Assembly: GCA_025370845.1 (NCBI GenBank)
Contig: JAMXFF010000001.1
Location: 62,001 to 126,000, forward strand
Length of the DNA: 64,000 bases
Source: Laspinema palackyanum D2a
GTDB lineage: Bacteria; Cyanobacteriota; Cyanobacteriia; Cyanobacteriales; Laspinemataceae
Reading direction: 5' to 3'
Numbering within the stretch: position 1 is the first letter of the stretch; each line of letters starts with the position of its first letter. The position numbers were made by a program, and so were the translations under genes. The notes under the pieces were generated by a model, which was not told where the DNA came from, made no database searches, and saw nothing but the letters and a program-made list of their open reading frames with translations. This document shows, piece after piece, positions 7,442 to 17,061 of this stretch.

Positions 7442-9925
7442 ATGAACCGGACATCGCGGCGAATGGCGATCGCCGAACTCCTGGGGCGACAAACTCCCTT
7501 GCACCTCAAGGATAACGAGGCTGAAAATGCCGCCTGGACTGCTGGTTGGCTGGATTGTTTGGAGTTTTTGGGCCAAATTGACCGAGGGACAGTTGCCCAA
7601 GTCCAGCAACTTTGTTCTGAAAAAAGATTATCCTCTCAAGAAAAGATTTCTGCCTCTATCTGTGGAAATAAAAATCCCGCTGGTGAGGACAACGGGGAAG
7701 CGGAAATTTTTCAATCCTTAACGGCAAGTCCGGGAACAGTGACATCCCCACAAGCGCCCCGGAATCTATCTGAAAACAATCCGGTTGGCGGGGAAAAACT
7801 CCCCCGGGTGGGAGAACAAGTTCTATCGGTACAGCGTTTAAATGCGATCGCCCAGGCTATTCATGGGTCCTTGGATGAAACGGAGATTTATCAGGCGATC
7901 GTCCAGCAAATGGGTGAGGTTTTTGAGGCAGACTGTGGGGGGTTAATTCTCCATGATCTCCAGGGACAAACCTTGATGGAAATGGCGGTTTATGATCGCC
8001 AGCAGGAATCCCCAGAGTCACCCCTGCGCCATCGGGAAATCGGAGTCCCCTTGCAAGTGGAGGGATTGAAAGACTGGAATACTTTACGATCGCAGCAAAG
8101 TCCTTGGGTGGTTGGGGATATCGAAACAGCAGTGATGCCCGAAATAGAGCCATTGCTGTTGCTTGATGCCGGTTTACAGTCTACATTGATGGTGCCCATC
8201 CTCTACCAAAATGAAGCGATCGCCACGGTTTATCTGAGCTACACCCGGGTTGCTCATCGGTGGAGCCCGTCCGAAATGAAATTTGCTCAAATGGTGGCAC
8301 AACAGGCAGCGGTTGCCCTCGTGAATGCAAGGCATTATATCCAAGCCAAAAAACACGCCCAACGGGAACAAGTGCTGAACCGAATTGCCGGACGAATTCG
8401 CACTTCTTTAAATCTTGATCGCACGATTGAGACGGCTTTATCGGAGTTGTTAACCCTGACAAAAGCCGATTTAATATTATTTTCCACTCCGACTTCTTTA
8501 ATTCAAAGTATCCATCACCTCTGCCGATCGCTGCGAATTACTCACCGAGTCTCTCGCCCCAGTCAATCGAGTTTTCTGGAGCAACATCCTCTGGCTATAG
8601 GGATAGAAATCAAGCTCTTTCAGTTTGAGTCGGGTTTGATTGAAACTTTGCTCGGACAAGAAGTGACGGCAGTCGCTAATACTCAAAGTTCGGATTTTGG
8701 AGAACGCGATCGCGCCCTGTTTCAACAGCTACAAATTGGCAGTTTATTAAGTATTCCAATATGGCATCGCGAAACTTTATTAGGTCATGTTTCGGCAATC
8801 AAACCCCAAGCTTATGATTGGCATGAAGATGAAATTTCCGCGATGGAATCGGTTTCCTTGCATCTAGGAATCGCGATTACTCAGGCCCAGTTATATCAAC
8901 GGACCCAGGACCAAGCTCGCCAAGCGCGATCGCAAGCTCAAAAACTTAAAAAAGCCCTGGATGAAAAAACTAAATTAATTGCGTCCCTTCATGACACGCA
9001 ATTTCAACTGGTTCAAAGCGAAAAAATGTCTAGTTTAGGTCAATTAGTAGCCGGGGTTGCCCATGAAATTAATAACCCGATTAATTTTATTTATGGCAAT
9101 CTTCCTCATATTGAAAATTACAGCTACGACCTCGTAGAACTTGTAGAGCGTTATCGGGAACACTTGCACCCCGTTCCCCAATCTATTGCTGAATTTGAAT
9201 CGGAGATTGATGTCAATTTTATTCAGACCGATGTCATAAAAATCCTTCATTCCATGAAGGAAGGATCTGAACGGGTCCGGCAAATTGTTTTGACCTTACG
9301 CAATTTTTCTCGCTTAGATGAAGCGGAATTAAAATGGGCTAATCTGCATGAAGGGATTGATAGTAGCCTGATTTTATTAGCCCATCGTCTCCATGATATC
9401 GAGGTGATTAAATTCTATGGCAATATTCCCCGATTATGTTGCTACCCAGGACAACTGAATCAGGTGTTTATGAATTTGTTTTCCAATGCGATCGATGCCA
9501 TTGACCCGCCGGATCAGGGGTGCAATTCGACCCATTTCCCCGTGAATCATTTGGGCGATCGGCAAATTACCATCACCACGGCAGTGATTGCTCAATCTCA
9601 TTTCCCCTTGGAGAGTCTCCTTCCCAGTCAAACCTCGAACCTCCCCACAGGAGAGTGGGTACAAATTCGGATTCGGGATACAGGTTGTGGCATTCTCCCT
9701 CAACATCAAACCAAAATTTTCGATCCGTTTTTTACCACCAAACCCGTGGGGAGTGGCAAAGGATTAGGCTTATCCATCGCCTATAAAATTATCGTAGACC
9801 GACATCATGGCCGCTTGACTTTTGAAAATCTACCCGAAGGGGGATGTGAATTTATTATTGAATTACCTGTTACTTCTAAAGACCCCATGCAGCCGAGATC
9901 CGCTCAACCTTCCATGACTGTTTAA
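7442..9925 (+). CDS. GAF-domain sensor histidine kinase
   Basis: A soluble histidine kinase of 827 residues from this start. After an N-terminal variable part, two GAF-like sensor domains follow (from VQRLNAIAQAIHGSLDE and from VLNRIAGRIRTSLNLDR). Next comes a coiled-coil linker, the phosphoacceptor box SSLGQLVAGVAHEINNPIN, and a HATPase_c domain with the N box (NQVFMNLFSNAIDAI), IRDTGCGI and FFTTKPVGSGKGLGLSIA. There are no transmembrane segments, so it should sense a cytoplasmic ligand or pigment. The ATG at 7442 is preferred to that at 7397 because AGGAGGT lies seven bases upstream of it. It shares a kinase core with the minus-strand kinase at 14.5-16.8 kb. The partner response regulator is not evident. 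Confidence 0.88.
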   Translation: MNRTSRRMAIAELLGRQTPLHLKDNEAENAAWTAGWLDCLEFLGQIDRGTVAQVQQLCSEKRLSSQEKISASICGNKNPAGEDNGEAEIFQSLTASPGTVTSPQAPRNLSENNPVGGEKLPRVGEQVLSVQRLNAIAQAIHGSLDETEIYQAIVQQMGEVFEADCGGLILHDLQGQTLMEMAVYDRQQESPESPLRHREIGVPLQVEGLKDWNTLRSQQSPWVVGDIETAVMPEIEPLLLLDAGLQSTLMVPILYQNEAIATVYLSYTRVAHRWSPSEMKFAQMVAQQAAVALVNARHYIQAKKHAQREQVLNRIAGRIRTSLNLDRTIETALSELLTLTKADLILFSTPTSLIQSIHHLCRSLRITHRVSRPSQSSFLEQHPLAIGIEIKLFQFESGLIETLLGQEVTAVANTQSSDFGERDRALFQQLQIGSLLSIPIWHRETLLGHVSAIKPQAYDWHEDEISAMESVSLHLGIAITQAQLYQRTQDQARQARSQAQKLKKALDEKTKLIASLHDTQFQLVQSEKMSSLGQLVAGVAHEINNPINFIYGNLPHIENYSYDLVELVERYREHLHPVPQSIAEFESEIDVNFIQTDVIKILHSMKEGSERVRQIVLTLRNFSRLDEAELKWANLHEGIDSSLILLAHRLHDIEVIKFYGNIPRLCCYPGQLNQVFMNLFSNAIDAIDPPDQGCNSTHFPVNHLGDRQITITTAVIAQSHFPLESLLPSQTSNLPTGEWVQIRIRDTGCGILPQHQTKIFDPFFTTKPVGSGKGLGLSIAYKIIVDRHHGRLTFENLPEGGCEFIIELPVTSKDPMQPRSAQPSMTV

Positions 9926-10409
9926 GAGCATTTGTCAGGCAATTGTGTAGGAAAGAACCCGAATTGGGGTTTTTGGCCACAACTATCCGTGCAACGGGGA
10001 CCGTTTAAATTTGGAAATTTCCGTCTCAGGAAACGCTGAGTGGAACGGGAAGGAAGGACCGCGATGGGGAATCGGTGAAATTTCTCATGCAGGATCCGAC
10101 GGTTGCCAGTAGAATATCGTCATTATTACCCATAATTTCGACCCATCCGTGGGGCGATCGCCCTCATCAATTTTTCCATCAGGATGCAACTCAAGGGGTA
10201 AATCTGCCAGGGTGCATGAGGCGAGAGATCGATTACCCCTAACCCCTAACCCATCGGGATCAGGTTGAGTAGTGTACATTCAGAATGACCCCTACTCCAG
10301 AACCTCGGTACAGGTTACGTCAGCCTCTGCGGTTCGGTGACCCTAAAAACCAGTTAAGAGCACAATAAGAAATTGGATATAACTCCCCCTGATTGTAGGA
10401 GAGCGGTGC
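9926..10409. other. Intergenic region, no gene seen
   Basis: These 484 bases lie between two tandem signalling genes. I see no gene. A short direct repeat (CCCCTAACCCCTAACCC) occurs near 10238-10252. GGAG upstream of 10410 provides a ribosome binding site for the next gene. Confidence 0.4.
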
Positions 10410-13400
10410 ATGAGTATCGAAACAGATAATAAGCCGAAACTTCTGGTAGTGGATGACGAACCAGATAACCTCGACTTGCTCTATCGCACCTTTTATCGGG
10501 ACTATCAAGTGCTGACGGCAGAAAATGCCCCACAAGCGTTAGAGCTTCTCGCCAAGGAGGGGGACGTGGCGGTGATTATTTCCGATCAGCGGATGCCGCA
10601 AATGAGTGGGACTGAGTTACTCAGTCTGACAGCGACTCAGTATCCCGATGCTATCCGGATTATCTTGACCGCTTACACCGATGTCGAGGACCTGGTGGAT
10701 GCCATCAATGCGGGAAAGGTTTTTAAATATGTCACCAAACCCTGGGATGCCGATGAACTCAAGGCATTAGTGGCACAAGCATTAGATACCCACAATGTCC
10801 TGAAAGCGCGGACAAGGGAACTGTGCCGCACTCTGCGCCAGGAATCGTTGCTCAATGCCATTACCAACACCATTCGCTCTCGGACGACTGAGGCGCAGAT
10901 TTTGCAGACGATTGTCGATACCCTCGGCCAAATGTTTGAGGTGAGCTACTGCATTCTACGTCCCTACCAGGATGGCCGCTTTATTGATGAATGGTTTATG
11001 TATCAAAAGCGGGAACTCGGCACGATCAAGTCCAATGGTCAAGGGCCAAAACTGCCACTTGCTCCCGCCGGACCCATTTCAGAACCCCAGGGATTGGCAC
11101 AGACGGTCTGGGAAACCCACGATATTGAGGTGATCAATGATGTGGAAACCGATGAACGGTTACAGGGAAAGACGCCTCAACTCCAGCAACGGCGACAGAT
11201 GTTGAAAGCGGCAGATATTCGCTCCTGCTTGGTGGTCCCGCTGATGTTTCGCTTGGAACTGATGGCAGTTTTGGCATTGCACCAATGTGGATCGGGTCGG
11301 GAGTGGCAGGATGATGAGGTGCAACTGGTGTTTATGGTGGCGGATCAGGCGGTGTTGTCCCTGTCCCAGGCGCGCGCTTATGAGCAGGTCCAGGCCCTCG
11401 CCAAGCGCGAGGCCCTGGTGAATACGATTACCACGGCGATTCGGTCGAGTCTGAATCCGAAAGATATTTTTGCGGCGATCGCCCAACAACTCGGCCAAGC
11501 GTTACAGGCGGAGGGTTGTGCCCTGTCCTTATGGACGGTGGAAGATGAATATGTGCAGTGTGTGGGATTATACGATGCGGCCTTACAAGCGGTGGAGGCA
11601 TCGGAGGGAGAACAACTGGAGGATGACGGGATGGAACGGGTTGGGAGATCGGCTCTTGGTGTGGATCCTGCCTTGGAAGTTAAAGGGGAACCTCGTCAGA
11701 ATTCTGTGGAATTGCCCAGATCCGTAGTCCCCATCGCCGGGAATCCGGTGTTGCAAGAACTCCTGACCACTCGTGCTCCGGTGGTGGTGGATGACTTGGA
11801 ACAACAGCCGGAATGGAATGTGATGGATTTACCCCTGCGATCGCCTGCGCGGGCTTTATTGCTCGTTCCTTTAATCTCTGATGGCGAAATTATCGGCAGC
11901 ATTACCCTGCGCCAAGTCCGAGCACCCCGCCGCTGGCATCAGTCGGAAATCGATTTAGCCCAAGCGGTGGCTGCACAAGGGGCGATCGCGGTTCAGCAGT
12001 CTCGTCTCTACCAAAAAACCCGCCAGCAGGCGGAACGACTCCTGGAACTCAACCGCCTGAAAACGGAATTTTTCCAAAATATTTCCCACGAGTTCCGCAC
12101 TCCCTTAACTCTAATGATGGGTCCTTTGGAATCTGCCGTAGAGCATCACCAAGATTTACCCTTGGACCAAGCGGCGATCGCCCTACGCAATACCCGCCGC
12201 CTCCTGCGATTGGTCAATCAACTTCTGGACTTACAACGCCTCGATGCGGGTCGAATGCAGCCGACGTTTCGTCCTTGCGATTTACTCGCCTTTGTCTCCC
12301 AAACCGTGGAAATTTTTCGCCCCTATTGCGAGAAAAAAGGTATAGAAATCACCACGGATTTACAACCTTGTCCTTCGTTATATTTGGACTTGGAAAAATT
12401 TGATAAAGTCCTCTACAATCTCCTCTCCAATGCCATGAAATTTACCGCTTCTGGAGGTAAAATTATGGTCTTTTTAGAACAGGCTGGAGATTATTCTTTA
12501 CTCCAAGTTAAGGATACAGGAATTGGCATCCGCACGGATCAAGTTCCCCACCTATTTGAGCGGTTTCGTCAAGCGGAAGGGTCCGCCAATCGCTCTTATG
12601 AAGGCAGTGGATTAGGGTTGGCCTTAGCGAAAGAATTGGTGGAACTACATGGGGGAACCATCGCCGTTGAGTCTAATTATGGGGAAGGTTCCGTCTTTAT
12701 GGTTTGGTTACCCCTGGGCAATTCTCACTTACCCCCGGACCAAATTATTGAAGTGCCGACGGGGGTAGAACCGGCCCGCGCCTCCGTGGAATTGGCCGAT
12801 GTGCAGATGCAAGAGGATGGGGTCGGGTTTATCGGTCCTGGAGGGATGGTTCAACCGGCACAACCCTCAACGATTCACACCCTCCACCCCACGATTGTGG
12901 TGGTGGATGACAATCCAGATTTACGCAATTATGTCTCCGGGATTCTCACAAAAGAAGGATATCGCGTCATTTTGGCCCGGAATGGGGCGGAAGGATTTGA
13001 TGTGGTGCTCAATCATCGTCCCCAGTTAATTGTTACGGATTTGATGATGCCGTTAGTCTCGGGTTTGGATATGATCCAGATGATTCGAGAGGATGAGTCG
13101 TTACGGGGAACGCCGATTATTTTGCTCACGGCGAAGGTGAATGAGGATACGCGCATTGAAGGGGCGGAAAAGGGGGCGGATGCTTATCTGGCGAAACCGT
13201 TTAACGATCGCGAGTTATTAGCGGAAGTGAGGAATTTACTGGCCCTCAAGGAAAATGAGCGCCGGGTGGCCCAGTTGAATACTTATTTAACGGAGTCAGT
13301 CCTGCGCCGCTTTTTACCCCCGGCGATGGTCCAAAAAGCGGCCTCGGGGGAGTTATCTTTGGATTTACGTCCGGAACCTCGGTTGATTACGATTTTGTTT

Positions 13401-13979
13401 AGCGATATTGTCGGGTTTACTCAGTTGGCGAATACGTTGCGATCGCGTCGGGTGGCGGAGGTGCTGAATCAGTATTTAACGGAAATGACTCAGGCGGTGT
13501 TTGATAATGGCGGGACGGTGGACAAGTTTGTTGGGGATGCGATCGTGGCCATGTTTGGTGCACCGGAGGATTTGACTCCGAATGAACAGGTGAGACGGGC
13601 GATCGCCACCGCCAGACAAATGTTACAAGCGCTTGATCGCTTGAATGAGAACTGGGAACAGCAGGGTTTACCTCGGGTCCAGTTCCGTTGTGGGATTCAT
13701 CAAGGGACTGCGGTGGTGGGGATGTTTGGCGGCAATTTGCGATCGGATTATACGGCGATCGGTCCCAGTGTGAATATTGCCTCCCGGTTACAGGAATCTG
13801 CCGACCCCGGTACAATTCTGGTGTCTGCGGCGGTGGCAGATTATCTCCATGATGATGAAATTGTTAAGTTCGGTTCCCTGCAATTAAAAGGCATTGATGA
13901 AACGGTTTTAACCTTTATGGTTCATCGTCATTCTCGGGGGAATAATGGGGAAGTCTCTCAGGCAGAAGGGTCAAATTAA
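10410..13979 (+). CDS. cyaC: Hybrid two-component adenylate cyclase (REC-GAF-GAF-HK-REC-cyclase), CyaC-like
   Basis: A 1189-residue soluble multidomain protein. An N-terminal receiver (LLVVDDEPDN, phosphoacceptor D59, KPW) is followed by two GAF domains (about 150-315 and 325-535). A histidine kinase core follows with H560 in ISHEFRTPLTLMMG and ATPase motifs DTGIGI and GSGLGLALAKELVELHGG. A second receiver (D877 in VTDLMMP) precedes a class III nucleotide cyclase domain with metal-binding D999 (LFSDIVGFTQL) and D1043 (KFVGDAIVAMFG). This is the architecture known for cyanobacterial CyaC, the main cAMP-forming enzyme of Anabaena and Spirulina. The residue that usually is Asp in the purine pocket is Thr (YTAIG), as in the bicarbonate-responsive class IIIb; response to inorganic carbon is therefore an inference. 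Confidence 0.88.
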   Translation: MSIETDNKPKLLVVDDEPDNLDLLYRTFYRDYQVLTAENAPQALELLAKEGDVAVIISDQRMPQMSGTELLSLTATQYPDAIRIILTAYTDVEDLVDAINAGKVFKYVTKPWDADELKALVAQALDTHNVLKARTRELCRTLRQESLLNAITNTIRSRTTEAQILQTIVDTLGQMFEVSYCILRPYQDGRFIDEWFMYQKRELGTIKSNGQGPKLPLAPAGPISEPQGLAQTVWETHDIEVINDVETDERLQGKTPQLQQRRQMLKAADIRSCLVVPLMFRLELMAVLALHQCGSGREWQDDEVQLVFMVADQAVLSLSQARAYEQVQALAKREALVNTITTAIRSSLNPKDIFAAIAQQLGQALQAEGCALSLWTVEDEYVQCVGLYDAALQAVEASEGEQLEDDGMERVGRSALGVDPALEVKGEPRQNSVELPRSVVPIAGNPVLQELLTTRAPVVVDDLEQQPEWNVMDLPLRSPARALLLVPLISDGEIIGSITLRQVRAPRRWHQSEIDLAQAVAAQGAIAVQQSRLYQKTRQQAERLLELNRLKTEFFQNISHEFRTPLTLMMGPLESAVEHHQDLPLDQAAIALRNTRRLLRLVNQLLDLQRLDAGRMQPTFRPCDLLAFVSQTVEIFRPYCEKKGIEITTDLQPCPSLYLDLEKFDKVLYNLLSNAMKFTASGGKIMVFLEQAGDYSLLQVKDTGIGIRTDQVPHLFERFRQAEGSANRSYEGSGLGLALAKELVELHGGTIAVESNYGEGSVFMVWLPLGNSHLPPDQIIEVPTGVEPARASVELADVQMQEDGVGFIGPGGMVQPAQPSTIHTLHPTIVVVDDNPDLRNYVSGILTKEGYRVILARNGAEGFDVVLNHRPQLIVTDLMMPLVSGLDMIQMIREDESLRGTPIILLTAKVNEDTRIEGAEKGADAYLAKPFNDRELLAEVRNLLALKENERRVAQLNTYLTESVLRRFLPPAMVQKAASGELSLDLRPEPRLITILFSDIVGFTQLANTLRSRRVAEVLNQYLTEMTQAVFDNGGTVDKFVGDAIVAMFGAPEDLTPNEQVRRAIATARQMLQALDRLNENWEQQGLPRVQFRCGIHQGTAVVGMFGGNLRSDYTAIGPSVNIASRLQESADPGTILVSAAVADYLHDDEIVKFGSLQLKGIDETVLTFMVHRHSRGNNGEVSQAEGSN

Positions 13980-14200
13980 TGACGAATCCCTGATTAACAA
14001 GAGGTGATTTAATTTTTAGTAATTTGAAATCATTCGTCCTCATCCATGACTGTGTTTGAAATCACGGTGACCGATGAGGGCGATCGCCTCCTTCTCAAAC
14101 AACTATCACAATGCCTTCGGCCTGAAATCACCCCAATTTTTCCTGAACAGAGGGATAGTGGGAGTATAAGGAAAGAAGAAGCAAATCGGAGGACAAAATT

Positions 14201-14332
14201 ATGTTACCTCGCTATCGGACCCAAACCGCTCAATTCGTCAAAATGGTTTACTCGAAAGTCCAAATTAACGGAAAACTAGAGTTAGTGCCAATGGAATTAT
14301 ATTCTGATGGTTCCCTCAAACGTAGCGCTTAA
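14201..14332 (+). CDS. Small 43-residue protein with strong ribosome binding site
   Basis: A short ORF reads MLPRYRTQTAQFVKMVYSKV and ends SDGSLKRSA. It is preceded by GGAGGA (14188-14193) with seven bases to the ATG, the strongest Shine-Dalgarno arrangement in this region. It is followed about 100 bases later by a clear terminator at 14437-14468. The product is basic in its first half, with alternating hydrophobic and polar residues (KVQINGKLELVPMEL) suggesting a small beta structure. I do not recognise a family. An overlapping frame (14046-14279) has no comparable ribosome binding site and is less likely to be the gene. Confidence 0.55.
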   Translation: MLPRYRTQTAQFVKMVYSKVQINGKLELVPMELYSDGSLKRSA

Positions 14333-14436
14333 TGGTTTCAATTCGCATCATCAAGGGGTTCAATCCAGTCAATCAGGGAAATGCTTAAATGCAGCAGGAA
14401 AAACTAATAAATCGGACAACTGAATATTCCGGAGTG

Positions 14437-14468
14437 AAAAAGGGGTGTTTGAAGAGACACCCCTTTTT
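14437..14468 (+). terminator. Strong intrinsic terminator
   Basis: AAAAAGGGGTGT and ACACCCCTTTTT form a 12-bp stem with an eight-base loop, with A-run and T-run on the two sides. It can work in both directions, ending the small plus-strand gene and the convergent minus-strand kinase gene that stops at 14508. Confidence 0.85.
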
Positions 14469-14507
14469 GATTGAGAGGATGGATCTAGGGTGCTTCCCGT
14501 GCGATCG

Positions 14508-16823
14508 CTAGATTGAAGACTTCACCACTCTCGGAATCTGAACCAGAAACTCAGAGCCCAATCCGGGTGTAGAAACGCAACTTAATTCACCTCCATGTTG
14601 TTGCACAACAATTTTATAGCAAACCGATAATCCTAAACCCGTCCCTGAACCCACGGGTTTTGTTGTAAAAAATGGGTCAAAAACCTTGGAAAGGATAGAT
14701 TCAGATATCCCCACCCCATTGTCTTTAATCCGAATGGCGATCGCCTCATTTCCAACCCTCTCGGTGCGAATCCAAATCGTGGGCACCGAATAACTCACCT
14801 GGGATGAAGGGTGGAGCAAATCGGGACTGGGATTGATAGAATTCCCCTCCCCCAAGCTAGTCACCGTCCATCGGCGTTCCTCTAAAGCATCGATCGCATT
14901 ATTGAGCAGATTGAGAAACACCTGATTCAGTTCAGACGCATAACAATCCACCTCCGGGAGGATTTCATATTCTTTAATCACTTGAATTTTTGGAGCATTA
15001 CGCGGATTATCCAGGCGAGACTGGACCAGCATCAAGGTATTTTCAATCCCGTCCTGGATATTCACCAACTTCAACTCCGACTCATCCAACCGCGAAAAAT
15101 TGCGTAAATTTTCCACAATTTTTTTGATGCGTTGGGCACCCAACCTCATAGACTTGAGAAGTTGGGGTAAGTCTTCCTCTAAGAACTCAATCTCTATCTC
15201 ATCTACCTGTTCTTGAAGAGGGTCCGGTAGAGTTGGATATTCTTCTTGGTAGATATTTAGGACGTTGAGTAAATCTTGAAAGTATTCTTCCAGATGCGTG
15301 ATATTTCCATAAATAAAATTGATCGGGTTATTAATTTCATGAGCCACACCACCAACCATTTGGCCGAGGCTTGACATTTTTTCTGTATGAATTAATTGAG
15401 CTTGGGTCCGTTGCAGTTCAGCCAGAGTTCTTTGTAAATCCAGAGTCCGGGTGGCGACTTTTTCTTCTAAAGTGCGATTATAGTCAGCGATGACCTGTTG
15501 AGCTTGTTTGCGATCGGTAATATCTTGAAACGCCACAATTGCCCCGACTACAGTACGCCTTTCATCAAAAAGAGGGGTACTTGCCACTTCTAAAGACAAA
15601 ATCCGGTCTTTTTGGTGAAGTTCTAAATCATCCACCCGCACCAGTTCTCCAGCCAGCGATCGCATAAAAGGCATTTCTTCAACGGGATAGAGATGACCTG
15701 TACCAGCACGATAAATTTTATAAATAGCAGGGATTTCTTCCGCCGAGAGTATTGCTCCCTGTTTGATATTGAGTAACTGTTCTGCGGTTTTATTCAGGTA
15801 CGTCAGTTCTCCGTCCTGCTTGTAAACCTCCACTCCAACGGGAATGGCTTCTATCAATTGCGCCAAATTGCTTTTGCTCTCTTGCAATTGCCGGTTAGCC
15901 TCCCGGAGTTTGGTTTCAACCGTTTCCCGTTCATCGATGGCAGCAGATAATACCAAGCAAGTAATCGCACAAACGCTCATAAAAGATTGTAACAGCAACA
16001 AAGACTCGTGAGTAGAAGTTTTAACAAATGGACCTACACCCTGAGTCGTACCGAGGATGGCGATGAATGAGACTAAAACAACTAACAGGGTGGCGCTAAA
16101 CTTGCCAAATCGAAAGACTGACCAAATCAGCAAAGGAATCAATGCATACTCAAAAGAATATCCTCCAATAAATGCCATCCAGCTTACTAACAGGACTGAG
16201 CCAAGTAAAGCAATTGTTTCAGCGATTTTACTCCGGGATATTTTCTTGGGAACCGGCGAACACTGCCATGCTAGAAAGGGTGTGGTTAAGAGGAGATAAC
16301 TTAGCACGCTATTAAACCACCAAGTCAACCACATTACCAGATAGTCAGACCCAGACATCAGCCCTCCGAGGTAGAAACCTGTCACCCCAATTGTGGCACT
16401 AATACAGGGGCCAATGGTAATCAACAAAATGAATAGACTGATGTGGTTAATCGAGGTCAGCAGAGCGCGCGAAGGAAGCAATTTGTGAATTAACCAACTG
16501 ATGATCAGCGGCTGAAGCGCATTACCCATCGCCTGACTCACGGAAATTGCTAGGGCCGGAACGAGAGCAAGGGGTGGCGTTAGGGTCAGGAGATCATAGA
16601 GTGCCAATACAAAAGAAGCCCCAAAAATTCCAGGCCAGATGCGATCGCCGCGTAGCAAGACCGCTGCTAATGCAATTCCTGTGGGGGGCCATATCGCAGT
16701 AATATTGCCCGGTAGAGAAACAAACAGCAAGCCAATTTGACCAGACAATCCATAAAGAATTGCCAAAATGACCCACTCAACAACCAGATTACTTGTGATT
16801 CGGAGTCTAAATCTTCGCAGCAT
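14508..16823 (-). CDS. MASE1-type membrane sensor histidine kinase with PAS domain
   Basis: A kinase of 771 residues from this start. The first 290 or so residues hold about eight hydrophobic segments in the pattern of the MASE1 integral membrane sensor domain (GQIGLLFVSLPGNITAIWPP, GDRIWPGIFGASF). A PAS domain follows (LIEAIPVGVEVYKQDGELTY), then a coiled coil and the phosphoacceptor box SSLGQMVGGVAHEINNPIN. The HATPase_c domain has NQVFLNLLNNAIDAL, IRIKDNGVGI and GSGTGLGLSVCYKI. The kinase core is close to that of the 7.4-kb kinase, suggesting local duplication. The ATG at 16823 has GGGA six bases upstream; a TTG eight codons earlier is the less likely start. The ligand is unknown. Confidence 0.87.
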   Translation of the reverse strand: MLRRFRLRITSNLVVEWVILAILYGLSGQIGLLFVSLPGNITAIWPPTGIALAAVLLRGDRIWPGIFGASFVLALYDLLTLTPPLALVPALAISVSQAMGNALQPLIISWLIHKLLPSRALLTSINHISLFILLITIGPCISATIGVTGFYLGGLMSGSDYLVMWLTWWFNSVLSYLLLTTPFLAWQCSPVPKKISRSKIAETIALLGSVLLVSWMAFIGGYSFEYALIPLLIWSVFRFGKFSATLLVVLVSFIAILGTTQGVGPFVKTSTHESLLLLQSFMSVCAITCLVLSAAIDERETVETKLREANRQLQESKSNLAQLIEAIPVGVEVYKQDGELTYLNKTAEQLLNIKQGAILSAEEIPAIYKIYRAGTGHLYPVEEMPFMRSLAGELVRVDDLELHQKDRILSLEVASTPLFDERRTVVGAIVAFQDITDRKQAQQVIADYNRTLEEKVATRTLDLQRTLAELQRTQAQLIHTEKMSSLGQMVGGVAHEINNPINFIYGNITHLEEYFQDLLNVLNIYQEEYPTLPDPLQEQVDEIEIEFLEEDLPQLLKSMRLGAQRIKKIVENLRNFSRLDESELKLVNIQDGIENTLMLVQSRLDNPRNAPKIQVIKEYEILPEVDCYASELNQVFLNLLNNAIDALEERRWTVTSLGEGNSINPSPDLLHPSSQVSYSVPTIWIRTERVGNEAIAIRIKDNGVGISESILSKVFDPFFTTKPVGSGTGLGLSVCYKIVVQQHGGELSCVSTPGLGSEFLVQIPRVVKSSI

Positions 16824-16985
16824 CTTACTTCCCTTGTTTGCGCCCAACCAATATTTCTTATACCATCATTTCCATCCAAATTCTTCAATCTGTAACAAAA
16901 AATAATAAATATTCCAAAAAGATTATATCAACCTCTTGAAACTCGCTCAATTCAACCTAAACCTTAAACTCTAAACATAAAAATA

Positions 16986-17020
16986 GCGAGGAAAATATTT
17001 TAAAACTTTCCTCGCCATTT
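16986..17020 (-). terminator. Terminator of the NmrA-like oxidoreductase gene
   Basis: GCGAGGAAA (16986-16994) and TTTCCTCGC (17007-17015) form a 9-bp hairpin about 50 bases past the stop of the minus-strand gene. On that strand it is followed by TATTTTTATG. Confidence 0.7.
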
Positions 17021-17061
17021 TAGGTGTAACTACAATTCAGAAAAGACTCAAGCTCACTAAA

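Noticed and set aside
14046-14279. A 77-codon frame after the cyclase gene
   Set aside because: No ribosome binding site, includes HIP1-derived residues, and overlaps the better-supported 43-codon ORF at 14201.
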